Below the pieces are notes generated by a model that was given only the letters and a program-made list of their open reading frames with translations, was not told where the DNA came from and did no database searches. Of a stretch of DNA of 64,000 bases, positions 1-13,260 are shown piece after piece; positions within the stretch are counted from its first letter, which is position 1, and the number at the start of each line of letters is the position of its first letter. Origin of the DNA: Otis tarda (taxonomy: Eukaryota; Chordata; Aves; Otidiformes; Otididae); NCBI GenBank assembly GCA_026413225.1, contig CM048552.1:53955001-54019000 (forward strand). The letters run 5' to 3'. The translations under genes were made by a program, and so were the position numbers.

Positions 1-3000
1 TTCAGACATCTAGCAGGAAAACTAATAAGCTTAGCAAACATCTTGAGCATGTGAGCAGGACACATTAAAGGTATATAAAGCTCTACCACCAATCTGTCAT
101 CTGCATCCTGTCCTGAGCCATGACTGTCTCCAGTCATGTACAGAAAGGTGGAAAAGAAAAATTCGGAAGATGTGAGGGAGTAAAGCTTTCTAAGTCTTGA
201 CAATTGTAGAAACATTGAACTATAAGCTTGACACAAGATAAATATAATGGAAACAAACAGAGATTGAGTTTCCTTCCAAACACATTTGATAAGCCAATGC
301 ACTGGACAGTTAAGTACTCATATTTCAAAGTTATTTCCTCTCTTCAGAAATCCACCTATTTAGTTGCATATAAGCTTATCAGGCTTCTAACATAATATAC
401 TGCTGAGTGGGGCTCAAACACTTCTGTGGTGAAAATAATGTTGGAAATCAGAGATAAATTGAGCACTGGGGCTGAGCTGGATACTTTGTCAAAGACTCAG
501 ATGGCTAGACACGTTTTCAACACTGGAAAATCAGCGTATTGCATGCAGACACCTGCTTTCAGTTGTCTCCACTTTGGATACCAAACACATGTTGTTCAGT
601 TGCACAGAGATGTTACTTCTGTGGCACTGGCAGCTCTGGAGTCCACATAAATTTATCCCAAAAGCATATTGCAAATGGTGTCTCCAGCCCTGCTGCAGTG
701 CCTGGTCAGATGGCAGCAGCACTACACAGGCTGGCAGGGTGTTGTGTGTTGTAAGACAAAGAGACCTTGGACACGGGAAAGGGAACAAACTCTTCCTGCA
801 ACAACAGATGCTATGGGCTCCTCAGTATCCACACAGAACAGAGCAGCTCCGCTTTTACACTTCACTCAGAGGATATGATATGTAACTTGAAAATGAAAGC
901 CAAGTGCACTTGGTATTCCAGGAAGAATTCTGTCTTTCAGAAGTCACAGTTAGTATATGCTATGCTAACTGTGCTGTGTACTCAGCCTGAGGTTGAAATT
1001 TAAATATGTAAAATATGGGCATTGAAATGGGTTAAGAACTGGGGCAGGGCAAGAGAACTCCCATCTGTCTCCGTCTGGTTTCTCCCATTTTTGGACACTC
1101 CCATCTCTCAGCACTGCAGGACTCTGATCTGGATTGTTCAACTTTGCTCCTCACGCCTTTTTACCATTCTGGTAAAAATCCCAGACAACATAGCAACAGC
1201 CAAGTGCTATTGTGAAGAAAAGATTAGATAAGCAGCATGTAACAACCTCACCTGGCAGAGGAACTAGAATTAACCTCTCTAGCACTGGAAAAACCACAAA
1301 GGGTGTCTGCTCACATCTTTTTTGGAACTGCAGTGGTCTGAGCACAGGTGATCCACTACATACCCAGCGTAGGGTGGCTACTCGCTTTATTTTTCTTGAA
1401 AACTCCACATCCTTGCATTGATCAGGGTAGATCTGCCGTGGTTACATATACAAAAACAAGTCACAAAGGTACAGCTCAGTGCCAGGGACACTGGAAGTTT
1501 CAAAATATTTGAGGGCAGAGATGTGTGCAGTGAGAAATGTTGAGAAGTAGAATTTGAGCAAAATATTTGCACAATCTAAATGGCTGGGTTTGGGGGGTGA
1601 AGCAGGAAGTATGAGAAAGTGCTCCCATTTGGGAATTTGTTGTCATCTCAAGGTAAAAGTGTAGTGTATGCCAAGGCTGAGATAGATCAAGGCTTATTGC
1701 AGCTCCCATGTACTTAATGACCCATTGTGGAGAAAAATTAATGGCACAAAAAGGGGATTCTTGACTGTCTGTGGATTTCGTGAGCTCCAGACCTCTCTGA
1801 AAAATGAAAAGGAAAAAAAAAAAAACCAAAAGAGCATCAGGGAGCAGGGAGAAATTTTTGTCTTACATGAAGTATCACCCTCAGATTTGCACAGCAGCCT
1901 GATGCACTCTTTGGGAGTACAGCTGGGCAAGGAGAAGAAACTCCATGCTGGAGAAGATTTCAATATTTGTAATTATGTTGGAGTGAGGTGTGTCCCCAAC
2001 TTGGAACAAAGCCTTAATTTTCACAGGAGGGTAGGCCTTCCTAGCTTTGGGCAGGCCAAGTGGTGGGCTGTCAATAGACCAAGGAAGCCTATGTCTGTGC
2101 AAATAAAAGGCGGTTTGCTGCTCAGGTGGGCCGAGAAGGAGACGGGGCCATTTCCCAGTGCTGCCAGGAAACAGACCGTGAGCCTGACCTGGCAGGTGGC
2201 CTCCATCAGGACGCCCATCAAGATCAAAACCGCACCATGATCTTCTGAATTGGAAGATCCTGAAAGTGGAAAAATTAGTCTGTCTGAATTCGTCCAGCTA
2301 TTCACAAATGGGAGGCTCTCACCAACTGTTACCAATACCCTACCAGGCCCTATCTCTATGCAGGCAGCAGGACTTCTTGCAGTGAGTAGCAAGGAGCTAC
2401 TGAGTGCAGAAGCCTCATAACCCAACCCATTGAAATTCACTGAGGACCTGCTGGGATGTGAGGAGTGCAGTCCATGTGCAGGGAAAGCCAAATGTTCTCT
2501 CTGACACAGAAAGTTTGTTCAATGCCGTTTGAAATGGCTCAAGCAATTGAATGTCCCTGCTTGTCCATTTACATGACCCATTTTCTAACAGTGGCCAAAG
2601 GATTCAGACAGCACTATAAGCTGCAGTAAAATTTAAAGGCCTCCCTACCCTCAGCCTCTCCATGGCCATGAGCACTTAAAATCCTAGATAGATTAAATTA
2701 GATAGACAGTATGAGGAACAAGTTAATTGGAAGTGTCACCCAGAGTGGTGCATCTCATTGCTTAATTAACCAGTAAGTCACCACAAGCTGCAGAGCTGTC
2801 CCTTGTAATATTTGTAGTAGATGGGGAAAAGTTGCCTTGACGGGCTACCATGGAGCACATGCACGTACCAACACAGCCCCTCTCCCTCTTAATATTGCAT
2901 TTGCCTCCTGCTGCCCTGAGGCGTGGAGAAGATCGGGAGCTAAACACTTCTCCTCCTGCACAGGGCCAGGCACAACCTGGGCAAGAAGGAGGTCTAGAGA

Positions 3001-4389
3001 CAACATGGACCGAGGCTGGAAGCATAACCCCGTCACAGCAAAAGGGAGCCTCTCTCCTGCCTGCCAGCAGCAAATCTCCTACCACGCCAGCTGGCTGGAG
3101 CGCAGTGCTCCAGTTAGGCCACGGAAAGTCTTCTGCTCTCCCTCCTAATAGCTTCCCTCCATTTGGCTAGGCAGACAAACCCCCCCCCCCCATGCATTTT
3201 CAGGGGCTTTTAACACCTAATTAATTAGTACTCAAGGCAGAGTTTTATGTAAATTTTATTTAAATCCCAATCAGTGCTCTCATTTCCGTGCAGTTATTTT
3301 TACCATAGCATCAGCAGTCAGGTGGGCAAGGAACAAAACTACCCGGGGGAGCAAAGCCCCGACGTGCCCAGCCTGACAAAAATACTGGGAGCACTGGGAC
3401 AGCGGGAGGGGCTGCCAGGTGGCATGGAGACCTCCCCAGCCTGCAAGTCAGTACCAAGGGGAAGGGGTAGGAGCAGTTATGGCTGCAGGGCACTGATAAG
3501 CTCTGGCAAGAGTAGAAGCAAGTGTGTCTTGACTGTGGAAAAGACCATAAAGTGCTGTCTCCTGAGGACTAAAAGCCCCATCGGTGGGCAATGGTCTAAC
3601 ACACAGGGATGTTGATGCTACAGCCGTCAAAGGGATGGTGACAGCAAGCCTTAAAACCAGTCTGGATCCAGGGTCAGTGTTTTTAGCTGATCCACAAAAT
3701 CAAGGACTGTTACAGCAGGAACCTTCTCAGTGGAGTCTTCCCAGTCAAGATCATCTTCCTACTCACTGGAGCTGTCTTGACAGGCACTCTGGGAATGTTC
3801 CACTTCTTCCCACTCAGACCCAGGGCCTGTGACCTTCCCACTTGCCCCATTTCTGTCTTTTGAAACACTGCCAGCCATGGGAGGGCCTGTGGAAACTTCT
3901 GTCAGCAGCATACTCATTCTAGGAATGGGAGAGAGAAAAGTACAACTTTCCTGGAACTGAATGTCCAATAACGTCAACTAGATCCTCAGGCACCTCATCA
4001 TGGTAACCCATGTGCAGTAACTCATGGGGCCCTTTAGCAGTAGCACACCGGGCATCAGCCAACACTGCCTCCTTGTGCATCATTGCTAGGGCAGCCAGGT
4101 ATGGGACTGAGCCTGCTGGGGTCGGTCCCTCTGCTACCAGGCTTGGTGGAGAGCCAAAGCCAGGTATGGAAAGTGTTACTATCTCTCTCCAGACTATGGT
4201 GAAAGCAAAGATTCTTCAGCACCTCTCCCTAGATTGTTATGTGGAAACAAGATGCTTGGAATTATGAAGAGGAACCAGCCACTAACCTGTGACACAACCA
4301 CCCAGAACAGGCAGAAGAACCTAGCAAGGAAGTCCCAATTTGCTGCAGATTAGGAAAGTGAGCTCAGCCAGCTGATCCAGAAGCAGCAT
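1..4389. other. Unique non-coding sequence, no gene recognised
   Basis: This stretch has only short open frames that overlap each other on both strands. The longest, about 171 codons at 1725-2240 on the plus strand, is not ATG-started along its full length in a favourable context, runs through an A-rich tract and matches no family I recognise. No splice-bounded exon, RNA gene or recent transposon was seen. A run of 12 C lies at 3180-3191. The most likely interpretation is intergenic or intronic DNA. Confidence 0.6.
3180..3191. repeat. C12 homopolymer
   Basis: Twelve consecutive C residues are visible here. Runs of this kind are length-unstable and often miscounted in sequencing; no function is implied. 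Confidence 0.9.
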
Positions 4390-4500
4390 ATAGAATCATA
4401 GAAGAGTTTGGAGTGGAAGGGACCTTTAAAGCTCATCTAGTCCAACCCTCCTGCAAGAGGCAGGGACATCTTCAACTAGATCAGGTTGCTCAGAGCCCTG
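4390..4500 (-). mobile_element. CR1 LINE fragment, 3' end only
   Basis: Read on the minus strand this ends in the CR1 terminal repeat (complement of TAGAATCATAGAA at 4391-4403). It is preceded by the familiar CR1 3' untranslated block seen here as GGAAGGGACCTTTAAAG, then CATCTAGTCCAACCCTCCTGC, then a segment ending in CAGGTTGCTCAGAGCCCTG. Homology to the usual CR1 tail stops abruptly near 4500, so the copy is severely 5'-truncated, as most CR1 copies in birds are. It has no reverse transcriptase sequence and cannot be mobile. CR1 is the dominant LINE family of birds and other sauropsids, so this is the main lineage marker in the window. Confidence 0.93.
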
Positions 4501-6118
4501 TTAACGTGGGTTAAAGTAGTAGGATTCCGTGTTCCAGAGCACAGGACAGCTTCTTCCTGACTGCTGTTTCACAGTTTCTCTGAGAGTACTTCCTCCTCAT
4601 GCTGCTTACATTCCCCTTTTCCCTGAGGCAGCCATGGTTCACTGAGGTCAGAAAACAGTAAAAACCTGGTTTACAGTGCAGTCTAGTGGAGAGCAGATTT
4701 TCAGCCACCATATCTGACTCACTGTAGAGAAAACAGTTTTGGGATGGCTTTTTAACTCCTGTTCAGATTTTCTAGCAGCGGCCAGGAGGCTGAGTCTATG
4801 TAAGTGGCTGTGCCTCATGCTGGACGGATTCATGCTGTTGATCCTTTCTGCCAGTCCTTCAACAGCTCTCACTGTGCTACTCAACTGTTTAGAAACCTTT
4901 CAATTTGCTAAAAACACTTCTATCTTTGGTTTCTACCTCATGAATCCTTCTCCTACCTTCAGCCTGGATAATTATAGTGTATTTCTTAGGGGAGGAGGAA
5001 GGAAAGAGTTTCCACTGGAGACACAGTTAGCATTTGCTACCCAGAGAAACAAGGATTCTGCCACTGGTAGCAAAAGTCCCAAAGGCAATATATACTCTTG
5101 CTGGAAGAAACAAAAAGCGTGCCCACTATCAATTTTGAAACATCCATGGGCTGGATGTCACTTATTGCCATCACCACTGGAGTCATTAGAGAGAAGAGGG
5201 TGCAATAACAGAACAAGAACTTCATACTAATGCCATCAACCATCAATATCTGCGACTTGGCCAATCCAAGGCAAGTCTTTCCCAGGCTCCCTTACTGTCA
5301 GGTACAGAGAGAGTACGTGCAACAGCTTTGGGGACACTGGAAGAATTCCAAGGTGGTATTATTCAGAGCCTAACACTGCTTCATAACCAATTAGATTTAT
5401 TAACTTTCCCTGCCACGCAGAGTCTTCTGTGTGATGGCAGACAGATGTTCCCCAGGTGTTTGCAAACTGGCTTAGCTAATACTTTTGATAACTTGAATCT
5501 GTACAGCAGATGCATTAACAGATTTTGACATGATGCCATTAGTTTTGCAGCTGATGGCAGGGAGGGACAAGGGGGAAGAGAGGGAAGAACAAATAAATAA
5601 ATGTTAAAATAAAGATAAAAAGAAAAAGAGAGACTAATTTATAGGTTTCCTTCTCCCCCCAGAACAAGCAGTCCAGGCGCTGGCAGACGGCGTTCCCCAT
5701 CTGCGCCATTCCTAGGGCAAGGGGGCAGATTCCACAACCAGCTCCATCCTGCCAAAATCCCCTCCTTCCCCCTCCACCTTTACCCCTTCCTTTGAAGTGC
5801 AATTGCATAGACTTCCATCTGGCAAAGAAGCCTGTGCTTCACAAACGCACGCACACTTCGAGACCACAGTGAGGAGGGCGTTTAAGGTACATAGACAGGG
5901 AAAGTGCATCGCAAAAGGCAAATAGTGGGTAATACAGAAACTCTCCCTTTTCTGTTCCTTCCGATGAGTCAACATGATGAGTCTGTTGTGTAAAACATAT
6001 GCTGCTTGTACATCTGCATAAAATGAGGCAGTGAGATCTAGGAGCATTCATTAAGGGGCTGAATTCAAACCTTATTTTTAATCTCAAGCTTACTCCCTAC
6101 CCATAATTAGGCCTCGAG
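4501..6118. other. Unique non-coding sequence
   Basis: No gene recognised. The longest frame (about 163 codons at 4739-5230, plus) has no domain, no signal peptide and no splice context, and is overlapped by minus-strand frames. A quadruplex-forming G motif lies at 5560-5584, followed by an A/T-rich stretch with short AAATAAATAAAT repeats at about 5589-5602. Confidence 0.55.
5560..5584 (+). other. Canonical G-quadruplex motif
   Basis: Four G runs fit the G3+N1-7 rule: GGG at 5560-5562, GGG at 5564-5566, G5 at 5571-5575 and GGG at 5582-5584, with loops of 1, 4 and 6 nt. The pattern is directly visible; folding in cells is inference. Confidence 0.7.
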
Positions 6119-6222
6119 TCAGTCATTGAAGCTCTATCTGTGTGCCTTTCCTCATCCTTAAGAGAGGATTAAACCTTCTACCCAAGGAGTTGTAAAGAAC
6201 TGATTCTACATCCATAAAGCCT
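6119..6222 (-). mobile_element. Degraded MIR-type SINE fragment
   Basis: The plus strand shows, in order, a CTGTGTGCC-like block, TTTCCTCATCCTTAAGAG, GAGGATTAAA and AAGGAGTTGTAAAG. This order resembles the reverse complement of the MIR core (CTGTGCCTCAGTTTCCTCATC ... GAGGATTAAATGAG). Identity is moderate and there are small gaps, as expected of a SINE that predates the amniote radiation. MIR copies are tRNA-derived and non-autonomous. It could instead be a chance match to a low-information motif; recognition is by eye only. Confidence 0.42.
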
Positions 6223-7045
6223 TGTGTTTTACTTCTGTGAAGAGATAAACAAACAGTTTACATCTGAGCAAGATCAAAAAAAGACACAATGAGCTTTCCA
6301 AAATAAGACAGAGAAAACCCAGGTCAAAAGATCCCTTCACCTTCCTCACTGAGAGTTAACACAACAGGCAAAGGCAAAACAGGGGAGACAGAAGAGAGAT
6401 AAAAGCCACCATCTTTGCCAACAGTCACCGTTTCCATGCTGGAGAAAAGTTCAGGAAGCTGGTGACAGCTGCCCTTTTCCCAAAGAAGCTCAACAAATGC
6501 AGCAGCACGGCTTCCATTTGCAGCCTTTTTATAACCTCTGGTAACACATTTTACAAATGAAACTCATGAGATCTACGGACTCATTACTGGCTCTTGAACA
6601 CAACTCCCTTTGGATAAAGTATGACCACTTCTGCACAGATATTGTATAGGAAACTGTAGCATCTCTGCCTACACGTCATTTGTCCAGATGTTCATCACAC
6701 CAGTTAATGTTTCCCTAAACCCATACACCAACAGATTTCAAATTCATCTTTTTAGAGTAACGAGCATTTTGATGGCAAACAGCAGATATTCCCTGAAGGG
6801 GCCGGAGAGATTGTCACCATGCCGTGGCTCAGCAAGTACGGCTGCTTTCTGCTCCCTAGACACACATATTCTCCTTCCCTCCAAGTCAGTGGGGCAGAAA
6901 CCATCCCCTCCAAAATATCCTCTTCCTCCACCTGAAGACCACCCTATAACCAAAAGGAATATCAGGGATATTGGTTAAGCCTCTGCAAAGGCTTTCTCTG
7001 TGCCTTTGATGAGCCTGTCACCTGCATCATTTCCCCCCTGCCTGG

Positions 7046-7085
7046 GAAGTTAAGTTCCCTCATTTATCAAGGGATCATTATCCCC
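7046..7085 (-). mobile_element. Possible MIR core scrap
   Basis: AAGTTCCCTCATTTATCAAG followed by GGATCATTATCCCC resembles the reverse complement of the MIR core segment around CCCCATTTTACAGATGAGG. Only about 40 bp match, so chance is not excluded. Confidence 0.22.
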
Positions 7086-7189
7086 AGCTTGCACAGCTCT
7101 GCCTGGGCTTTCAGGAAAACAGGACAGCAGTTTAAAGGTACCTCTGATTTATGCATTATCAAAGAGGAAGTCACTTACTCAGGAAAATT

Positions 7190-7450
7190 ATGTAAGCCTG
7201 CGTGTGTCTAAACGCTCCATCTCCATTATACAGGAGTGGCAGGCAATGTCCTTCCCGGTGAGATTTCCAGCCGCTCTGGGATTAGCGCACAGTTTGCCTG
7301 CGTAAAACGTTATCAGAGCAGTGAGGCGAAAGCAAAGACCTCATGGCTCTAGCCCCCTCTGCCACGCGTCAGGCAACTCGGTTTGTCTGTTTTAACTTAT
7401 TCCAGCAGTAATCTTAAAATCAGGGCAACAATTACTTAAGGCAGAGTTCT
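7190..7450. promoter_or_regulatory. Candidate conserved non-coding element
   Basis: The patch keeps several CpG dinucleotides in an otherwise CpG-poor region (TAAACGCTCC, CCGCTCTGG, TTAGCGCAC, TAAAACGTTATC, GAGGCGAAAG). It combines these with ATTA-type cores such as CTGGGATTAGC and CAACAATTACTTAAG. Retained CpGs together with homeodomain-type cores are common in vertebrate developmental enhancers. There is no open frame of note. Function is inference from base composition and motifs. Confidence 0.22.
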
Positions 7451-8685
7451 TTCAGACACAGGGGAAACTTGCATAGCAAGAGCCTGCATTCCTATAGGCC
7501 ATGAATCCCAAGCCTTCCCTTCTCTAACATTAATTATATGAAATCACCAATATTAGCTGGAAGAGATAATTTAGGGGAACAGAAGATTATTCAGAAGGGC
7601 ATGGCTGATTGCTGATTTATTGGCATCTAGCTCCATGGTTTCAGTCAAGCGAGCATGTCAGGGGAGGGGGAGCAGAAGGGCCATGACCTTGTCCTCTACC
7701 CTGCATTCAGCCAACTTTGAGGTTTAATGTTTCCAGTGGGAACAATGCTCCCGAAGAAATGTGCACAGGGAATATAGAGAGCCTTGCATGTTTTACTATG
7801 TTCACAGAAGAGGGCTGATCCGAGGAAGGAGAGGCTTTGTACAAACCTTCGGAGACACAGTGCATCACAGCCACTGTGAATTAGAGCTCTTGTCTCTAGC
7901 CTTTCCCTAATATATTGCACTGGGTGGGTTTGTCTGGCACAGCACAGCCACTCTTTTGTCTCTTGGCTCCATATACCCTGTCATTTCCCTTTTATGCTGC
8001 CCCTGGCAGAAACATCGCTACAGAGAGAGAGGACAAATTATTTGTTCCTGTATTGGAGAGGACCTAGAGGGAAAAGTGGTGGCAAACAATTGCTTCTCCC
8101 TAGATGACAAGTCAAAATTCTCTTCCCTGGCCAGGAGTACAAACCCTGTTCTTGTCCCTGGGACAGCATGGGACATCCCCTTCTACTGCATGCTGCCCTC
8201 CAGGATGTGCCACTCTAAGATAACCAAGGCACCCATACGGGACTGGCAGATTGGCCACAGGTCACCCAAGCCCTCCTTGACTGGTAGCTTAAGAAAAACA
8301 CAACTCAGCCATTGCAGTTGAGGTAGCTTGGTGATGGTCCCAGGAAATACTCCAACGAAGTTGTGCAACACCCCAACCCATGCAACAGATTGTCAAAAAG
8401 CTAGAACAAAAGCTTTAGAGAGTAATGGAGTGCCAGTGGCCAGGTGTTGTCCATACCACATCAGTACGCCAAGTGGTCACCGTCCTGCAGGGGAAGCCCG
8501 ATTTTATCCAGCCGTTAAAGCACAAACAGCAGAGTGTCAAGATGCATGTTCTGCATACAGTGCTGAGTAACTACACTTTTTCTTTTTCATGGCTTAGGTA
8601 GATTTAGGTCTTAACTCGTCTTGTTTAGTGACTTAGTGGGTCTGGTGTTAGACAAGACCAGAGCCGCTTGCACTAACTCTGTTTG

Positions 8686-8725
8686 CAGTTCACGTGAAAT
8701 ACAGCTTTCAGTTCACATGAAACAC
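8686..8725. repeat. Two-copy 17-bp motif with E-box-like core
   Basis: CAGTTCACGTGAAATAC at 8686-8702 is followed 23 bp later by CAGTTCACATGAAACAC at 8709-8725; 15 of 17 bases agree. The first copy contains the 10-bp palindrome TTCACGTGAA with a CACGTG E-box; the second carries CACATG. This could be a small tandem duplication or a paired binding site for bHLH-type factors. Confidence 0.55.
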
Positions 8726-11700
8726 GGGGTGCAGTGGCACAAGGCCTTCTGGGTGGCTCTGTAAGAGTCTGCATCAATGCTGCTTCTAAACAGAATATGT
8801 GTCAGAGAGGGTGGCAAGCCAGAGGTACAGAAGCATTCATCTGCTGGCAGAGTTTCGCTTGCATGGTGCTTGAAGGGAGACAGAAGAGTCTCTGCTGTCC
8901 TACTCCTCCCCCAGGCGGAATGTCTTACAATAAACACCATCAGCTATTCACCCACACAGAAAGCTGTAACTGTGTTCAAATGACCATTCATCTTAGCCTC
9001 CTACTCTGCAGGAGAAAAAACACGTCTCCCTCCAACCCTTTCCTGATTACGGACACATCTGCACTGCAACATACAGGTGCAACTGCCACCCATGCAGAAA
9101 CATCCTTACTAATTTTAAACCAGGCTACATGGGTGACGGTGTAACCCCAACAGCAAGCCCTCCTGCGTCAGCAGCCGAAGGCCACCAGTCCACCACAGCT
9201 GAGATCTGTGGCAAGTACAATATGGGCAGACAGAAAATCATCTTATTTACCAGATGAGTGACACAGATTGTTATCACATCCCAGCTGCGGTGCTCTCCTC
9301 AACCAAACTGCAAACCCCTTCCATAGAGGTGTTGCATTTCATTGCATGCCTACCTGGACTTGCTACTTTCTGTTATGATATGATTGGCATTAACACATCA
9401 TTCTTTGTTTAGCATCTTGCTGGTAGGCCCTGCTGCTAACTGCACCCTTACAAGGACCCTTTGAGCACTTGACCAGCAAAACCTGGTTTGCTCGTGCTAG
9501 GCCATTATAGATAGACCTCATTCAGCCATATCTGATTCAGTATTAGCCACAGCAGCAGCTGCCCTGAGTCAAGTAGTAGATGACCAGAAGTTTAAGAGGC
9601 TCAACTATAGCTACAATCAGGAGTTGCATAAATAGACATAACCCTGTCAACTGGATGGACTCAAGTGGTCTTTGGAATCTACAGACTCCAATTTAGGGCT
9701 TGGTCTCACTATCATTAGCTCTGAGAACCCACTAATTACAGAGGTTTGTTTTACCAGTTAGTCCTTCTTTGATGGGCTTTTTCCATAGCTAAAATATCTT
9801 TTTACCAATAAGATCCTTACCCATGCCAGGAAGGTACAGACCTTCCAAGTTCCCAGCTGGTAGCATCAGGAGTTACTGGGGAAACAAGAAATGTGTGACA
9901 CTAAGATTCCATAAACCTTAAAATAGCCAATATTTAGAATTACAAAAATTGTAGGTTTCACAGTGATTACACACATAACTTTGAAAAGTGATCAGGAGGC
10001 ACTCAAAGACAACAAAATCTACCCATTAGGATGCAGTCAAACCATATTTACTTTAGAGCTTTTGCAGCCAAGGCATGTTCATCTTGGAAACTGTAGGAAT
10101 AACATACACAGTATTAAGCATGACCTCATCAAAACTATACTGCTCTTTCAGGCTCCAGTGGATTGGGAGGCTTACTGCATTTTTCAAATTAATGTATATC
10201 AAATCAGCAGGTGAAGAATCAACAAATCACCCCCTATCCCTGGCATCCAGCAGACTCTGGCTATCTGCTGTGGTTCTCATCTTTAATTTGGCAAGAGTAA
10301 GGAGTCACGTCTGTTCTTAGCTCTTAAAGGCCCAGGTTTTCAAAGGGATCCAGCAGGTTTTTGTAATAAATATTACCCAGAGCCTCATCAATTCTGCTAA
10401 GTACAAAACTGACAAACCTCAGATTGCAAAGCTCACAAAAAACCTCGGCCTGAACACTACCAGCATTTTTTTTTTTCAGTTGAGCTATTTGGGCTGCAGC
10501 AGGAACTTATTAGTTGATCTTTTAATAGGTGATATTTCTGGCAGCATTTGCTCCAATTTGAAAAGTAATTTGTATCAGCTGTTCTGGTTCCTGTTCCGTG
10601 ACTCTTTCCCCCTTCCCTGCAGCGGGCACCTGAGCAGGCAGCTTTTATATTTGCTCTGAGGATGCAGGCGAGTGAAAAGGGTCATCTTTTATGCAGGATG
10701 AGAAAAATGTTTAACACAACAGGATCCTGAAAATGTCTTTACTTAGGCTTTTACCTTTACTGACGTAAAGAGCCAGACCTTAATACACCTTCTACAGAAA
10801 GGGCTACTGAAGTACATCTCCCTTTTTATTCTAAGACTGAGATAACGTTTTAAACTTGCAACAGTTTAATTGTCAGTGCCCTAAAACGATACTCACTTGG
10901 GTGGCCTACAGCATTCTTCATACCATTACCTAATGGTTTGTGTTTAACCATTTGGACAGTTTAAGTCCTGCTGCTCCCCAGGCTTGCAGTAAGCGCACAA
11001 TGTGCAATTTGAGAGCCCAGGTTAATTCAGCAACTCAAGAAGATCTTGCAAGTTTGGTTATGCCAAGTGAGCATGAATTCCAGAAGATTAAAGGAGTACA
11101 TATAGATTTAGAATATGATTAAAGGAGTTTCTCCCTACATCCCCTCCCTTGTGCTGGGTCACCACCCAGGACCCAGCCAAAACTGCCTTCCCTTCAGGGT
11201 CTGACTGGAGCTCACACAGCCTCAATGGCCAGGGTGACCCACCTCACCTGCAGCTGAGCATCTGCTGGTAAGTCAGGCCTGAGGGGACTTCTCACAGCAA
11301 GAGTCAGACTGGAGTCTATGGATAAATTGTACCCACGGGCATCAAAGCCAGATTTATATATGAGAGAGTTGCAGGACACTTTTAAATCAGGGAGCATTAC
11401 ATTCCCAAAGGACACCAGAGTCAGCTTGGTGCAACTCCTTCCTAGTAAAGTCTCACAGGTCTGATCAGAATCCTCTCTGCTCAGGAGAGGAGAATTTAAA
11501 GCAGCCTAGAGTTTCCTGTAGATGTCAGAGTGACCTTACAGCAGTGAGGCAGTGCTTGGATGAGGGACCAACTCCCTGCGCAGTTTGGTCCCATGCTCAT
11601 CTGCTTGCTCCTGCCTCAGCTGTGAGGGAAGCAGCACTCCTTTGTTGGCCCCCATTCAGAAGGAAAATAGCAGTGGTGACCCATGGCACTAGAGATTCAG

Positions 11701-11749
11701 ACGAAGCAGGAATTAGGCTCCTGCTTGCTCTGTCAAGCAGCCAGCTTTC

Positions 11750-11777
11750 CCCAAATATTTAATCCCAAATATTTATT
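11750..11777 (+). repeat. Adjacent 14-bp AT-rich duplication
   Basis: CCCAAATATTTAAT at 11750-11763 is directly followed by CCCAAATATTTATT at 11764-11777, 13 of 14 bases the same. It runs into TTTAAATCTATTTAAGG. It looks like simple slippage; AT-rich factor binding is possible but unsupported. Confidence 0.6.
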
Positions 11778-13246
11778 TAAATCTATTTAAGGTCAATCTA
11801 GGAGTCAGTACTTGGGAGACTGTGCTAGTGAAATGCCCTTTTATGAGGTAAGGCTATGGATTCAGGATTTGCACTCAAGATTTGTAGTAAAGGAACAGCA
11901 GGTTTTTAGCATTCAAGAAATGACTGAATTTCCTGCATATAGGATCTACTGGATGAATCGCTACAGTTGGCAGAGACAAGCCATACATCAGCTGTGCATC
12001 CCAGGAGAATTTGCACTTATCAAAATCCTGAAACTCCTTTCAGCTTAACATTTTCCCTCTTTAGATCTTCAAACTGGGTAAGCTCACTTTTTGTTATCAG
12101 CACACCCGGGCATGGCATGTCCACCTGCTAACAACCCACACACTCCCCTAGTTTCTCATGTGCACATTTTGTCACTCACCACAAGGCCTGTGCGCTCACA
12201 CGTATCAGTACCAGCCTCACCCAGACAAATCTGTGCGTCCAGGAGTAGAGTGAAACCACAAGTACCCGCATAGGCACCCAAAGCCTGCACCTGGACACAC
12301 TCTTCCGGGTGCAGCTCAGGGAGACTAAGAAATCACCACAGTCTAGACCTGCCAGCAGAGCAGCATCATTGGCACTCCCTAGCATAGCTCTGCTAAAATA
12401 AACGTGCATAGCCAAATAATTCCTGTAACCCAAGGTTTGTTTCCCAACCCAGGAGCAGGTTAGGCAGCAAGCGTGCACGCAGTTACAGTAGCAGATCAGA
12501 GGGCTTGGGAAGAACAACAGGCAGCCACCAGCAGCAGTTTCTCCAGCCACTGCATGCCTGGCAGCGACCTTCCGCACTTCCCAAGCCCTGAGCAGCTGTT
12601 AGCCCAGCCCGGTGCCCAAAGCAGATCCCAGTGCCAAGCACAGCTCCAGAGGCAGCAGTTCCCTCCAGCTCAGGGCATGGGCTTGTACAAGATGGTAGCA
12701 ATTAATAAACTCCAGAGCAAGATGGTTTCAGAAGGACATCATGAATGGTCACCTACAGCTTCCCATGATACTTGCCACCTCTCTGAGGTGGTTAATAATG
12801 CCCCTCACCCCTATTTGTACAAAGAAACTCCCAAGAAGAACCACATAAAGGGAAAAAACAATGATAATTTGTCTCACCTGTGAGTCAGTTTTCTCTTTTA
12901 CGGCCTGAAAAGGGCTGGAAGGACTTTAGATGATCACATGGTTTAAATGCCTTTCACCAGGAGGACAAATACCTTCTGTAGTTGTTGCTATGATGATAAA
13001 GAATCCCAGAAGGGGTTTTTGTATACTCTGTGGGTTGTACAGTTGGTATTGAAAAGTTAACAGCATTAAGTGTGATGGATTATTTGAGTATGAAATATTC
13101 TTAGTCATAGTCAGAAGAAGAGCTGGGCAAACATTTGCCATGAAAAAATATAAGAGTTTTTTTCTTTCCTTCCCTCATCTCTATGAAATTTGCCTGTTTG
13201 GCAGCCAGGAATAGTTTTCTCAGAGTTTAGACATGAAGTGCAAGGC

Positions 13247-13260
13247 TGTGTGTGTGTGTG
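13247..13260. repeat. (TG)7 microsatellite
   Basis: Seven uninterrupted TG units. This is an ordinary short vertebrate microsatellite. Confidence 0.9.

Noticed and set aside
1725-2240. 171-codon plus-strand open frame
   Set aside because: It runs through an A-rich tract, has no domain and is matched by a long minus-strand frame over the same DNA.
6545-6570. MIR-like ACATTTTACAAATGAAACTC
   Set aside because: About 20 bases only, with no flanking collinear blocks.
12905-12960. Possible very old CR1 tail (GGCTGGAAGGACTTTAGATGATCAC)
   Set aside because: Only about 25 bases resemble CR1, and the following sequence does not continue the match.
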